From IMG/VR virus record IMGVR_UViG_3300024262_002289, positions 1-24,088 of that record: DNA of 24,088 nt; one strand, written 5' to 3'. Made by a program: the position numbers and the translations under genes. This DNA comes from a virus. Positions 7,858 through 15,911 of this stretch are shown here, piece after piece. Below the pieces are notes generated by a model. It was not told the origin of the DNA. It was given only the letters and a program-made list of their open reading frames with translations, and made no database searches. Position 1 is the stretch's first letter. Each line of letters begins with the position of its first letter.

Positions 7858-7876
7858 AGGGAGGGAACTGCCCTAG
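7856..7876 (+). terminator. hairpin 2 (CTAGGG/CCCTAG) in the main intergenic region
   Basis: CTAGGG at 7856-7861 is perfectly complementary to CCCTAG at 7871-7876, with the nine-base loop AGGGAACTG. It follows hairpin 1 immediately, sharing two bases. Further on, GCTACCCTGGTTTTAAAA (7889-7906) supplies a weak T-run and an ACCA/TGGT pairing option. Together these probably separate the upstream gene block from the replication operon. Confidence 0.4.
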
Positions 7877-7953
7877 GACCAAGTTATCGCTACCCTGGTT
7901 TTAAAAGTGCCATTAATATCAAACAAGTTTTTTTAATAACTGCTTGTCCATAA

Positions 7954-7963
7954 TCTAAATACT
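7954..7963 (+). promoter_or_regulatory. possible late promoter TCTAAATACT
   Basis: It differs by one base from the TATAAATAC core of T4-type late promoters and shares the AAATACT end with the element at 936-946. It stands 14 bases upstream of the sigma70 -35 box. If used, the replication operon would have both early and late transcription. Confidence 0.3.
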
Positions 7964-7976
7964 ATTAATAAAATTC

Positions 7977-8005
7977 TTGACAATAAACAATAAACATACT
8001 ATAAT
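7977..8005 (+). promoter_or_regulatory. perfect sigma70 promoter for the replication operon
   Basis: TTGACA (7977-7982), a 17-base spacer and TATAAT (8000-8005): both hexamers match consensus exactly and the spacer is optimal. The start codon of the DsbA-like gene follows at 8029 after an AAAGGAG ribosome-binding site. This would let unmodified host RNA polymerase transcribe the replication genes early. Confidence 0.85.
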
Positions 8006-8028
8006 GCATTATACAAAGGAGTATTTAC

Positions 8029-8286
8029 ATGGCAACCCAATTTGACTCAGAACAAAAAGCAAAACTTACACAAATCATTAACGAAGGTATGGGTGTAATG
8101 AGCGAAGTTGAAGCACTAAACGAAGGACTTAATGACACAGTAAAATCTATTGCTGAAGAACTACAAATCAAACCTAGTGTGCTCAAGAAAGCAATACGTA
8201 TTGCACACAAAGCAAGTTACACTGCTGAAAAAGAAGATCAAGAACTACTAGATGAAATTCTTACAACCGCAGGAAGGACTTTATAG
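8029..8286 (+). CDS. DsbA-like dsDNA-binding / late-transcription accessory protein
   Basis: An 85-residue all-helical protein with the size of T4 DsbA (89 residues), the double-stranded DNA-binding protein that acts at late promoters. The core reads EVEALNEGLNDTVKSIAEEL, then LKKAIRIAHKASYTAEKEDQ, matching the pattern LNExIKDixxxaxxELgvxxxxxxxLxxxxHK of DsbA. It starts behind a perfect sigma70 promoter and AAAGGAG, and only 3 bases separate it from the polymerase gene. The family assignment rests on length, helix pattern and context, so other small helical phage proteins remain possible. Confidence 0.55.
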   Translation: MATQFDSEQKAKLTQIINEGMGVMSEVEALNEGLNDTVKSIAEELQIKPSVLKKAIRIAHKASYTAEKEDQELLDEILTTAGRTL

Positions 8287-8289
8287 TCT

Positions 8290-10950
8290 GTGAGTTATGT
8301 AGACGCACTGTTTGATAGAGAAAAAGATCGTATACATGTTGTAGAACGTATTGATGGTAGACGAGAATATCGTGAATATCCTGCCACATACTGTTTTTAC
8401 TATGCAGATCCTAGAGGCAAGTACAAAAGCATATATGGAAATCCTGTAAGTAGATTTTCAACACGCAACAACAAAGAGTTTCGCAAGGAACTCCGTATGC
8501 AATCTGGTAAAGATATATTTGAATCAGATATCAATCCTGTGTTTAGATGCTTTGAAGAAAATTACAAAGATCAAAACGCACCAACACTACAAACTGCTTT
8601 TTTTGATATCGAGACAGACTTTGATCCTGTACGAGGATATAGTAGTGTTGCTGATCCGTTTAATCCAGTCACTGCTATTAGTGTGTACCTACAATGGATG
8701 GAACAACTGATCACACTTGTGCTACCACCTAAGACACTTAGCTGGGAGACAGCTCAAGAGATATGCAACAAGTTCCCAAACACAATGCTATTGGAACGTG
8801 AAGAAGATTTACTACAAACATTTTTAGATCTAATAGAAGATGCTGATGTAATCAGTGGTTGGAACAGTGAGGGGTATGATATACCTTATCTTGTGAACCG
8901 TACTGCTCGTATACTATCAAAAGATGACACAAGACGTTTTTGTTTGTGGGGGCAACTTCCTAAGAAACGTACATTTGAACGTTTTGGATCAGAGAATATC
9001 ACGTTTGATACCATCGGCAGAGTGCATATGGACTATATGCAACTTTATAGAAAGTACACATACGAAGAGCGTCACAGTTATAGTTTGGATGCCATTGGTG
9101 AACATGAACTTGATGAGAAGAAAACTGCTTATGAAGGTACATTGGATCAACTGTACAATCAAAACTTTGAAACGTTTATAGAGTATTCAAGACAAGATAC
9201 TGCACTACTGGATAAACTAGATAAGAAACTGCGTTTTCTTGCACTGGCAAATGAACTAGCACATGCAAATACTGTGTTGCTACAGACCACAATGGGTGCA
9301 GTCGCAGTTACAGAACAAGCAATTATAAATGAAGCACATGAACAAGGCATGGTTGTTCCAAACAGACGTGAACGACTCACAGACGAAGATACTGCGGCCG
9401 CAGGTGCTTATGTTGCTTATCCTAAAAAAGGTATTCATGAATGGATTGGTGCTATTGATATCAACAGTCTATACCCAAGTGCTATTAGAGCACTTAATAT
9501 GGCTGGTGAAACTATTGTTGGACAACTGCGACCTATAATGACTGACCAATACATAAAGAACAAGATAAACAACAAGAGTAGTTTTGCTATGGCTTGGGAA
9601 GGCTTGTTTGGTACACTAGAGTATACCGCAGTAATGAAACAGGAACGTGGTACAGAAATCACAATTGACTGGGAAAATGGTGAAGAAACTGTACACAGTG
9701 CCGCAGAGATCTGGAAACTGATCTTTGATAGCAATCAACCTTGGATGCTCAGTGCAAATGGTACTATCTTTACATATGAAAAAGAAGGTATTGTTCCTGG
9801 ACTGCTTGCACGTTGGTACAGGGAACGTCAAGAGATACAGGCAAACCTTAGACAAGCAACCGACCCAGGAGAAATAGAATTCTTAGATAAACGACAGCTA
9901 GTTAAGAAAATTAATTTGAACAGTTTGTATGGTGCTATCCTTAATCCAGGTTGTAGATTCTTTGACAAACGTATTGGACAGTCAACTACACTTACTGGTA
10001 GAGCAATTGCACATCACATGGATGCATTTGTTAACGAAGCAATCACTGGCAAGTATGATCACATAGGTGATGCAGTAATTTATGGTGACACAGATAGTGT
10101 GTACTTCAGTGCGTATCCAATACTCAAGAAGGATATTGATGCAGGCAACATGGAGTGGAACAAAGAAATTTGTATACAACTTTATGATGCCATAAGTGAT
10201 CAACTTAACGACAGTTGGCCTGCGTTTATGGAACAGGCATTTCATGTTCCGAGAGACAACGGACTTATTATCAAAGGTGGCAGAGAAAGTATTGCTGACA
10301 GAGGATTGTTTATAACAAAGAAACGTTATGCAATCAATATCTTTGACAACGAAGGCAAACGTCTTGATGTTGCAGGCAAACAAGGCAAGATCAAAGCAAT
10401 GGGTTTGGACTTGAAACGTAGTGATACGCCTAAGGTGATACAGGACTTTTTGATGACATTGTTGGTAAGAGTGCTTGCTGGTGCTGAACGGCAAGAAATA
10501 ATTGATATGATCAAAGAATTCAAGATTGAGTTCAAGGATCGTCCAGCTTGGGAGAAAGGATCTCCTAAACGTGTAAACAATCTTACAATGTACGGAAAAC
10601 GTGAAGAACAAGAAGGTCGTGCAAACATGCCAGGACATGTAAGAGCCGCACTTAATTGGAACAACATGAAGAAGATGAATTCAGACAACTATAGCCAAAG
10701 TATTGTGGATGGCATGAAAACTATTGTGTGTAAACTAAAAGCCAATCCACTTAACTGGACTTCAATTGGATATCCAACCGATGAACTACATTTGCCACAA
10801 TGGTTCAAAGAACTGCCTTTTGATGATGCACTGATGGAAGCAACAGTAGTTGACCAAAAAATCAGCAATTTGCTTGGTGTTCTTGACTGGGACTTAGCAA
10901 GCGAAACAGATACCACCAACACATTTAACACACTATTTGAGTTTGAATAA
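8290..10950 (+). CDS. 43: DNA polymerase, family B, gp43-like
   Basis: The replicative polymerase, 886 residues (T4/RB69 gp43 is about 900). The 3'-5' exonuclease is intact: Exo I FFDIETDFD (Asp106, Glu108), Exo II GWNSEGYD (Asp197) and Exo III YSRQD (Tyr299, Asp303). Polymerase motifs are also intact: motif A DINSLYPS (from Asp390), motif B KKINLNSLYG (539-548) and motif C YGDTDSVYF (Asp600, Asp602). The start is a GTG at 8290, three bases after the DsbA-like stop; the protein then reads MSYVDALFDREKDRIHVVER, a typical gp43 N-terminus. It is not split into two genes as in some T4-like phages. The methyltransferase gene starts on its last base. Confidence 0.97.
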   Translation: MSYVDALFDREKDRIHVVERIDGRREYREYPATYCFYYADPRGKYKSIYGNPVSRFSTRNNKEFRKELRMQSGKDIFESDINPVFRCFEENYKDQNAPTLQTAFFDIETDFDPVRGYSSVADPFNPVTAISVYLQWMEQLITLVLPPKTLSWETAQEICNKFPNTMLLEREEDLLQTFLDLIEDADVISGWNSEGYDIPYLVNRTARILSKDDTRRFCLWGQLPKKRTFERFGSENITFDTIGRVHMDYMQLYRKYTYEERHSYSLDAIGEHELDEKKTAYEGTLDQLYNQNFETFIEYSRQDTALLDKLDKKLRFLALANELAHANTVLLQTTMGAVAVTEQAIINEAHEQGMVVPNRRERLTDEDTAAAGAYVAYPKKGIHEWIGAIDINSLYPSAIRALNMAGETIVGQLRPIMTDQYIKNKINNKSSFAMAWEGLFGTLEYTAVMKQERGTEITIDWENGEETVHSAAEIWKLIFDSNQPWMLSANGTIFTYEKEGIVPGLLARWYRERQEIQANLRQATDPGEIEFLDKRQLVKKINLNSLYGAILNPGCRFFDKRIGQSTTLTGRAIAHHMDAFVNEAITGKYDHIGDAVIYGDTDSVYFSAYPILKKDIDAGNMEWNKEICIQLYDAISDQLNDSWPAFMEQAFHVPRDNGLIIKGGRESIADRGLFITKKRYAINIFDNEGKRLDVAGKQGKIKAMGLDLKRSDTPKVIQDFLMTLLVRVLAGAERQEIIDMIKEFKIEFKDRPAWEKGSPKRVNNLTMYGKREEQEGRANMPGHVRAALNWNNMKKMNSDNYSQSIVDGMKTIVCKLKANPLNWTSIGYPTDELHLPQWFKELPFDDALMEATVVDQKISNLLGVLDWDLASETDTTNTFNTLFEFE

Positions 10951-11975
10951 TGCAACTTCGAGACCTAGTAAAATATCGTAATTCTCTTTCTCGTATAATT
11001 TCTACAAATCGAGATCATATCAATTATCAAAAAATTGAAAGACCAATTTTTCAGGAATTAGAAAATTTTAATGCAACAGTAAATTTAGAAAATATCGAAA
11101 TTGATAACCTCAAGGAAAGTATGCACAATACTCAAAGAGAAATTCTAAAAAATATCACTGACTTATATGTCTATCTAAATAGATTTATATTTGAACTGGA
11201 CCAGATGATTTTAGATACCGAACAAACATATCATATAAAAAGTATCGAGATACAGAAAGCAGATCTTGATCAACCTCCTGAACACAAGAATTTTCAAGCC
11301 GATTACCATAGGTTATTCTTTACACCTCCAATCTCAACTGAAGAACCATCAGAAATAGAACAGGCATTTGTTGGCACTATTAAAAAATATGTGGATTTTA
11401 AATGGCCAGGTTTGGAAATTGGACCATTGAAAGGATATTATACCAAAGAATTGGTAGCTCTTGATCCTCTGTATCTTGCTGATAACATCGACGGCAGATT
11501 CATTGAGACTCGAAAACTATGGAATAAAATGTATCAAAAGAGACTAAGGTATTACACATTCAACGACAACAATGACAATCCAATGCACCTGTTGCCAAAA
11601 AATCAATTTGGTTTAATTTTATCATTTAATTGGTTTAATTTTAAGACACAAGATGTGATAGAAAAGTATATAAAAAGTGCATTTGACCTTTTGAAGCCTG
11701 GTGGAGCAATGGTTTTTACCTATAACAATTGCAGTTTTCCAAAAGCGATTGACAATGTAGACGAAATGCACTATACTTACACGAATGGTCACACACTTAA
11801 AAAGTTCTGCGAATCAGTTGGTTTTGAAATTATGTCTAACTATGATGGCGAAAACCAATTTGTTAATTGGTGTGTTAGCTGGTTAGAAATTAAAAAACCT
11901 GGAAAACTTACAAGCCTTAGAGGTGGGCAAAACCTCGGTGCAATTAATCGATTATGGAATGGAGAAAATGAATGA
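10950..11975 (+). CDS. class I SAM-dependent methyltransferase with N-terminal coiled coil
   Basis: A 341-residue protein. Residues 1-110 are charged and heptad-like (LENIEIDNLKESMHNTQREI and onward), probably a coiled coil. From about 150 there is a Rossmann methyltransferase: LEIGPLKGYYTKEL is motif I (Glu156, Gly158), LVALDPLYLADN fits motif II, FGLILSFNWFNF motif IV and LLKPGGAMVFTYNN motif VI. There is no DPPY/NPPY DNA-amino or PCQ DNA-cytosine motif, so it is not an obvious DNA base methylase; the acceptor could be a small molecule, protein, sugar or RNA. It sits exactly between gp43 and the clamp, with a 1-base and a 4-base overlap, an unexpected place for such an enzyme. Confidence 0.7.
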   Translation: MQLRDLVKYRNSLSRIISTNRDHINYQKIERPIFQELENFNATVNLENIEIDNLKESMHNTQREILKNITDLYVYLNRFIFELDQMILDTEQTYHIKSIEIQKADLDQPPEHKNFQADYHRLFFTPPISTEEPSEIEQAFVGTIKKYVDFKWPGLEIGPLKGYYTKELVALDPLYLADNIDGRFIETRKLWNKMYQKRLRYYTFNDNNDNPMHLLPKNQFGLILSFNWFNFKTQDVIEKYIKSAFDLLKPGGAMVFTYNNCSFPKAIDNVDEMHYTYTNGHTLKKFCESVGFEIMSNYDGENQFVNWCVSWLEIKKPGKLTSLRGGQNLGAINRLWNGENE

Positions 11976-12703
11976 GAGATTATCTACTAGACTTGGTTGA
12001 ACATAGCTATGACTTAGGTTGTATTGATTTGATTAAGATAACAGGAACAGATACTGCAACCGCAGTTGATGGACTTGCAGAAGATAAGAGTGTTGTATTA
12101 CAAGCAAAGTTTCAAAAGCCAGTAGCAGACTATATTGGTACATTTGGCATGCCTAATTTAGCAAAATTAAAAATATTGCTTAACATTGGCGAATACAGAG
12201 AAAATGCAGAAATCTCTGTGAAGAGACAAGAACGCAATGGTGAACAAGCTCCGGTTGGATTGCATTTTAAGAATGCCTCTGGTGACTTTAAGAATGACTA
12301 TAGATTTATGGTTAGCGAAATTGTTAACGAAAAGCTCAAAGGCGTGAAGATGAAAGACGTGCCTTGGGATATTGAATTTGAGCCAACAACTGCAAGTATC
12401 ATGAGATTGAAAATGCAGGCACAGGCAAATGCTGAAGAAACAACATTTCAAACCAAAACAGAAGATGGGCACTTGAAGTTTTTGTTTGGTGATCATAGCA
12501 CACACGCAGGTGACTTTGTGTTCCAACATGACGTTGGTGGCAAACTAACTAAAACTTGGAGTTGGCCAGTGCAACAGTTTATAGCAATCATGAACTTAAC
12601 TGGAGACAAAACTGTGAGGATAAGTGATAGTGGTGCAACAAAGATCACAGTCGATTCGGGTATTGCAGTATATAATTACATACTTCCTGCACAGAGCAAG
12701 TAA
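11972..12703 (+). CDS. 45: sliding clamp / DNA polymerase processivity factor, gp45-like
   Basis: A 243-residue protein of the size of T4 gp45 (228). It is rich in beta strands, with GTFGMPNLAKLKILLNIGEY (residues about 56-75) aligning with the gp45 YDLNGFLGILSLVNDDAE region, followed by AEISVKRQERNG. A second half has the repeated clamp fold, including LKFLFGDHSTHAGDFVFQHD. gp45 forms a trimeric ring that tethers gp43 and also activates late transcription. The gene overlaps the methyltransferase stop by four bases and its own stop overlaps the next start by one, placing it in the replication operon. Confidence 0.8.
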   Translation: MRDYLLDLVEHSYDLGCIDLIKITGTDTATAVDGLAEDKSVVLQAKFQKPVADYIGTFGMPNLAKLKILLNIGEYRENAEISVKRQERNGEQAPVGLHFKNASGDFKNDYRFMVSEIVNEKLKGVKMKDVPWDIEFEPTTASIMRLKMQAQANAEETTFQTKTEDGHLKFLFGDHSTHAGDFVFQHDVGGKLTKTWSWPVQQFIAIMNLTGDKTVRISDSGATKITVDSGIAVYNYILPAQSK

Positions 12704-14163
12704 TGCTTGAACAGGATAACCTAACACTAAAACAAAAAGACTATGCAGTATTCTTGCCAGCTATCAGCAGTTTCTATGCTGGCTACATAGGCAAGGAACG
12801 TTTTCCTGCAAGTGACAAAAATAAAATCATTGGTGATAGGTTGCCAAAAGGCATTCCTAGCATGGAAAGTCTTAATTGGCTAAACAGCAAAGAAGCATTG
12901 TTTCCTTACAAGTATAGTTTGTATTCAGCCGGACATGCTGATATGGACCTTAACAAACAAGTACCCAAAGAAGACATGGTTCGCAACAGAGAAGCAGATA
13001 CTATAATGCTTGCAGACTCAGGTGGATTCCAAATTGCCAAAGGTGTATGGCCTGGTGCTTGGGCTGATCCTAAAGACAAAGCCTGTGAAAAAAAACGTGA
13101 ACAGGTGATTGCATGGCAAATGGGTATAGCAACACATGGTATGACCATGGATATTCCAACATGGACTTACTTAGACAAGAAAGCAAGTCAAGCCTGCGGC
13201 ATTCACAGTTATGATGATGCAGTAAATGCTACTCTGTTTAACAATGAATTTTGGATGCAGAGTAGAAGTGGCGACTTAAAAATACTAAACGTATTGCAAG
13301 GTTCCAATCACACAGAAGCAGATCATTGGTATGATCTCATGAAAGGTTTTTGTTCAGACAAGTATGATCGACCATTTGATGGTTGGGGTATGGGTGGACA
13401 AAACATGTGTGATGTGCATTTGGTATTGAAACGTCTAGTTACACTTATACACGAAGGTTTGTTGGAAAAAGGACAACATGATTGGATGCACTTTTTAGGT
13501 ACTAGCAAACTAGAGTGGGCATGTTTATTAACTGATGTACAACGCAGTATAAGACGGCATGCTAACTCAAACTTTACAATTAGTTTTGATTGTGCATCGC
13601 CATTCCTTGCAACTGCGAACGGGCAAGTGTATACTAACTTGCGTACCGAAGACAGAGGCAAGTGGAGTTACATGATGGAGGCCACTGCTGATGACAAAAA
13701 GTATGCACATGGCACAGACAGTTTTCGTGATGTTGTGCTACGTGATGGTATACATGAAAAATTTGAAGATTCGCCAATAAGTTCAAGACTTACTATTGGA
13801 GATGTTTGCTACTATGCACCCGGCGACCTAAATAAGATTGGTAAAGAAGGTAAAACAAGTTGGGATAGTTTCAGTTACGCACTGCTTATGGGTCATAATG
13901 TTTGGCAACACATTAGAGCAGTACAAGATGCTAATGTAAGATATGATGAAGGTATACTACCAGGAATGTTGGTACATGAAACATTTGAACGTGTGCTATT
14001 TCGAGACGTAGTTGAAAGAGTATTTGAAGCAAGAGATTACAACAAAAGCATGCAGATTATTGAAGACAACAGTAAGTTTTGGGATAGTATCAAAGGCACA
14101 AGAGGTTTTACTGGTAAGAAGATTGTTAACAGTGCAAGTCAGTTTAATGCACTATTTGATTGA
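12703..14163 (+). CDS. dpdA: TGT-like transglycosylase, probable DNA-guanine transglycosylase (DpdA type)
   Basis: A 486-residue protein with tRNA-guanine transglycosylase signatures: MLADSGGFQIAKG (Asp105 of DSGGFQ), FDGWGMGGQ (227-232, matching the substrate-binding G-G-x-x-x-G-E region), MHFLGTSKLEW (matching YLMGVG) and FTISFDCASPF (Asp296, where TGT has its nucleophilic Asp in FDCVxPTR). TGT swaps guanine for a 7-deazaguanine base. DpdA relatives do this in DNA, including in phages. The canonical zinc site C-x-C-x2-C is not visible. Placement in the replication operon, with folE and queD nearby, supports a DNA rather than tRNA target. The family call is firm; the DNA target is inference. 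Confidence 0.8.
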   Translation: MLEQDNLTLKQKDYAVFLPAISSFYAGYIGKERFPASDKNKIIGDRLPKGIPSMESLNWLNSKEALFPYKYSLYSAGHADMDLNKQVPKEDMVRNREADTIMLADSGGFQIAKGVWPGAWADPKDKACEKKREQVIAWQMGIATHGMTMDIPTWTYLDKKASQACGIHSYDDAVNATLFNNEFWMQSRSGDLKILNVLQGSNHTEADHWYDLMKGFCSDKYDRPFDGWGMGGQNMCDVHLVLKRLVTLIHEGLLEKGQHDWMHFLGTSKLEWACLLTDVQRSIRRHANSNFTISFDCASPFLATANGQVYTNLRTEDRGKWSYMMEATADDKKYAHGTDSFRDVVLRDGIHEKFEDSPISSRLTIGDVCYYAPGDLNKIGKEGKTSWDSFSYALLMGHNVWQHIRAVQDANVRYDEGILPGMLVHETFERVLFRDVVERVFEARDYNKSMQIIEDNSKFWDSIKGTRGFTGKKIVNSASQFNALFD

Positions 14164-14188
14164 CACCAAGAACAAATCGTTATATAAT
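14160..14188 (+). promoter_or_regulatory. perfect sigma70 promoter overlapping the dpdA stop
   Basis: TTGACA (14160-14165), a 17-base spacer and TATAAT (14183-14188). The TGA inside the -35 box is the stop codon of the transglycosylase gene. The gene at 14212 begins 24 bases after the -10 box. Confidence 0.8.
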
Positions 14189-14211
14189 AAACAGAAAAAA
14201 AAAGGCAAACA

Positions 14212-14718
14212 ATGGAACGTCCTAATCATGAAGAAACTAGTTTATTCATAGGCACAGAAGTTGAACATACTCCTGCGTTTGGCATGAAGACACTGTTTGT
14301 TGTTGGTATACAAGATGTAGTTGCTATCAAAGAAGCATATGAAAAGCATGGTTGTGAACACATATTTTTTGGTGCTAACCATACATATGATCCTAAAGAT
14401 GATGATGAGCATTATGAATGGACATTTATGATTACGCCTTTTCTTAAAGACAACATATGGTGTACACTGGATATTCCAGTTTCGCAGTTCGAAAACTTTC
14501 ATGAAGAAGGTTATTGCGAGTACGATACTTTTATTCCGCAGTTGAGAGTTGGTATTCCTTTTATCAAACATTGGAACTACAACACAATGTTAAAGATTGA
14601 TGACATAGACTTTGATAGTACCAATCCAGGAGTGTGGACACACAGCTTACACAAACTCATGGACAGGAGAAAGTTTACTCCTTGGACAGATTATTCTAAA
14701 GATGAGGTAATAGAATGA
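14212..14718 (+). CDS. conserved-looking hypothetical protein linked to the deazaguanine genes
   Basis: A 168-residue cytoplasmic protein that I do not recognise with confidence. It has alternating strands and helices: SLFIGTEVEHTPAFGMKTLF, then VGIQDVVAIKEAYEKHGCEH, then IFFGANHTY, suggestive of a partial alpha/beta or barrel fold, and it ends with KFTPWTDYSKDEVIE. It is acidic and aromatic-rich. The three cysteines are scattered, so there is no radical-SAM CxxxCxxC motif. It is the first gene behind a perfect sigma70 promoter, directly after the transglycosylase. It could be an accessory of base modification, but that is only a neighbourhood argument. Confidence 0.55.
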   Translation: MERPNHEETSLFIGTEVEHTPAFGMKTLFVVGIQDVVAIKEAYEKHGCEHIFFGANHTYDPKDDDEHYEWTFMITPFLKDNIWCTLDIPVSQFENFHEEGYCEYDTFIPQLRVGIPFIKHWNYNTMLKIDDIDFDSTNPGVWTHSLHKLMDRRKFTPWTDYSKDEVIE

Positions 14719-15503
14719 TTTATGTCAACGGAGACTCTTGGTCACAACGTAGTAATATAGATACTGATTATAGTTGGCCTTGTGTATTGCAATCACGTGT
14801 TAAATGTAGGGTTATCAATCAGGCAGCTGGTTGTGGAAGTAATAGTAGAATCCTAAACAACCTTTATAAATTATACCATACAAATTCAAAACCAAATCTT
14901 ATCTTAATAGGATTGACTGTACATTCACGTTGGCATTTGCCAAGTAAGATGAGCTCTAGTTGGAATATAGGACATGGTATAATCAATGATAGATTTGCTA
15001 AGAAAAATGATGTAAAATTTCATCGTGATTTGAATAATGAAAATAAATTGCTTGCTTTTTTTTTAAACGATGTATACGACGAAATAGAATATATATACCA
15101 AATGTTCAATCAGATATGGCAGATACACGAACTTGCTACTAACTATTTTAAATGTCCTGTGATATTTTTTAACAGTTGGTTTTCACCTAATGCTGATTAT
15201 CATCTTGTAACTGTATATAAAGAAATATATAAGGATCCAAATGCTTGGGTATTGAGTACAGGTGCCGACATTGATGACTATTCAACACATGAATACGTAC
15301 AGGCTTTTACCTTTTTTAAAACAAAATTCAACGAATGGCAATTGGTACTTGACTCATGGAGTGATTTAGTGTACAATCAAATTGATGATGAAAAAGGACT
15401 ACATCCTGGGCATCCTAGTCCTGAAGGACACAAAATAATATGCGATAGTGTATTAGATACCATAGAACAACGGTATCCTTTACTATATAAGGAGTTAATA
15501 TGA
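14715..15503 (+). CDS. SGNH/GDSL-like hydrolase
   Basis: A 262-residue protein. Block I is VNGDSWSQR (Gly6-Asp7-Ser8, Ser8 the likely nucleophile). Block II is AGCGSNSRI (Gly41, Asn43). A strand LILIGLTVHSRW stands where block III (usually GxND) is expected, and the C-terminal block V reads LHPGHPSPEGH (His233 the probable catalytic His). The usual Asp three residues before that His is replaced by His230. SGNH enzymes remove acyl groups from sugars or lipids. In a phage it could de-acylate host glycans or trim modified sugars. It overlaps both neighbours as ATGA, so translation is coupled. Confidence 0.65.
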   Translation: MIYVNGDSWSQRSNIDTDYSWPCVLQSRVKCRVINQAAGCGSNSRILNNLYKLYHTNSKPNLILIGLTVHSRWHLPSKMSSSWNIGHGIINDRFAKKNDVKFHRDLNNENKLLAFFLNDVYDEIEYIYQMFNQIWQIHELATNYFKCPVIFFNSWFSPNADYHLVTVYKEIYKDPNAWVLSTGADIDDYSTHEYVQAFTFFKTKFNEWQLVLDSWSDLVYNQIDDEKGLHPGHPSPEGHKIICDSVLDTIEQRYPLLYKELI

Positions 15504-15910
15504 TACAAGCAGAACGTGAAGCCGTCGAAAGTGCAAAAGACAAAGCCTCTAGACAGATTTGGGTGACATTTAAAAAAGAAGGCATACATAAATATCCTGC
15601 CGCACTAGATGATCCTAAACTAGCAACTGGTGATGAATATGATGTTAGTTTCTTAGGCTATCCTCATAGACACATATTTCATTTTCGTGTAGCAATTGCA
15701 GTATTTCACAATGATAGAGATATTGAGTTTATACAATTCAAACGTTGGTTGGAAAATCTCTACAAAGAAGACATACTCAACTTGGATTACAAAAGTTGTG
15801 AAATGATAGCAGATGATATTTACACACAAGTGGCCGCTAAATACCCAGGAAGAGGTGTAACAATTGAAGTCAGTGAAGACGGAGAGAATGGTTGTTGCAT
15901 AAGTTATTAG
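15500..15910 (+). CDS. T-fold-like protein resembling QueD/QueF
   Basis: A 136-residue protein whose layout resembles the T-fold (QueD, QueF, FolE superfamily). SFLGYPHRHIFHFRVAIAVF gives a His-rich strand (His56, His58, His61), DIEFIQFKRWLENLY (Glu76, Lys81) resembles both the QueD D-F-x-x-L-K turn and the QueF E-x-K-x-x-K motif, then LDYKSCEMIADDIYTQVAA is the long helix and VTIEVSEDGENG the last strand, whose Glu could bind a pterin or purine. The QueF catalytic Cys position appears to be Gly (FLGYP). I recall closely similar hypothetical proteins in marine T4-like phages. Binding of a deazaguanine or pterin is plausible but unproven. Confidence 0.5.
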   Translation: MIQAEREAVESAKDKASRQIWVTFKKEGIHKYPAALDDPKLATGDEYDVSFLGYPHRHIFHFRVAIAVFHNDRDIEFIQFKRWLENLYKEDILNLDYKSCEMIADDIYTQVAAKYPGRGVTIEVSEDGENGCCISY

Positions 15911-15911
15911 T

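Larger units (their letters stand above)
7836..8028 (+). other. main intergenic region: 3' hairpins, late-like and early promoters
   Basis: This is the longest stretch without a gene. From left to right it holds two tandem hairpins, an AT-rich stretch, a late-promoter-like TCTAAATACT (7954-7963), a perfect sigma70 promoter (7977-8005) and an AAAGGAG ribosome-binding site for the gene at 8029. I see no tRNA. It is the natural boundary between the late-type/sugar genes and the replication module. Confidence 0.6.

Noticed and set aside
7836-8028. tRNA gene in the largest gap
   Set aside because: Neither a T-arm (GGTTCGAnTCC-like) nor a cloverleaf could be made; the paired parts are just simple hairpins.
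9982-10638. Long minus-strand open frame (218 codons) inside the polymerase gene
   Set aside because: It lies entirely within the clearly real gp43 gene, and its product has low-complexity Cys/Phe/Ile composition typical of an antisense shadow. The same holds for the other minus-strand frames in the window.
14212-14718. QueE (7-carboxy-7-deazaguanine synthase)
   Set aside because: Position suggested it, but there is no CxxxCxxC radical-SAM motif, so the missing QueE step is not supplied by this gene on present evidence.
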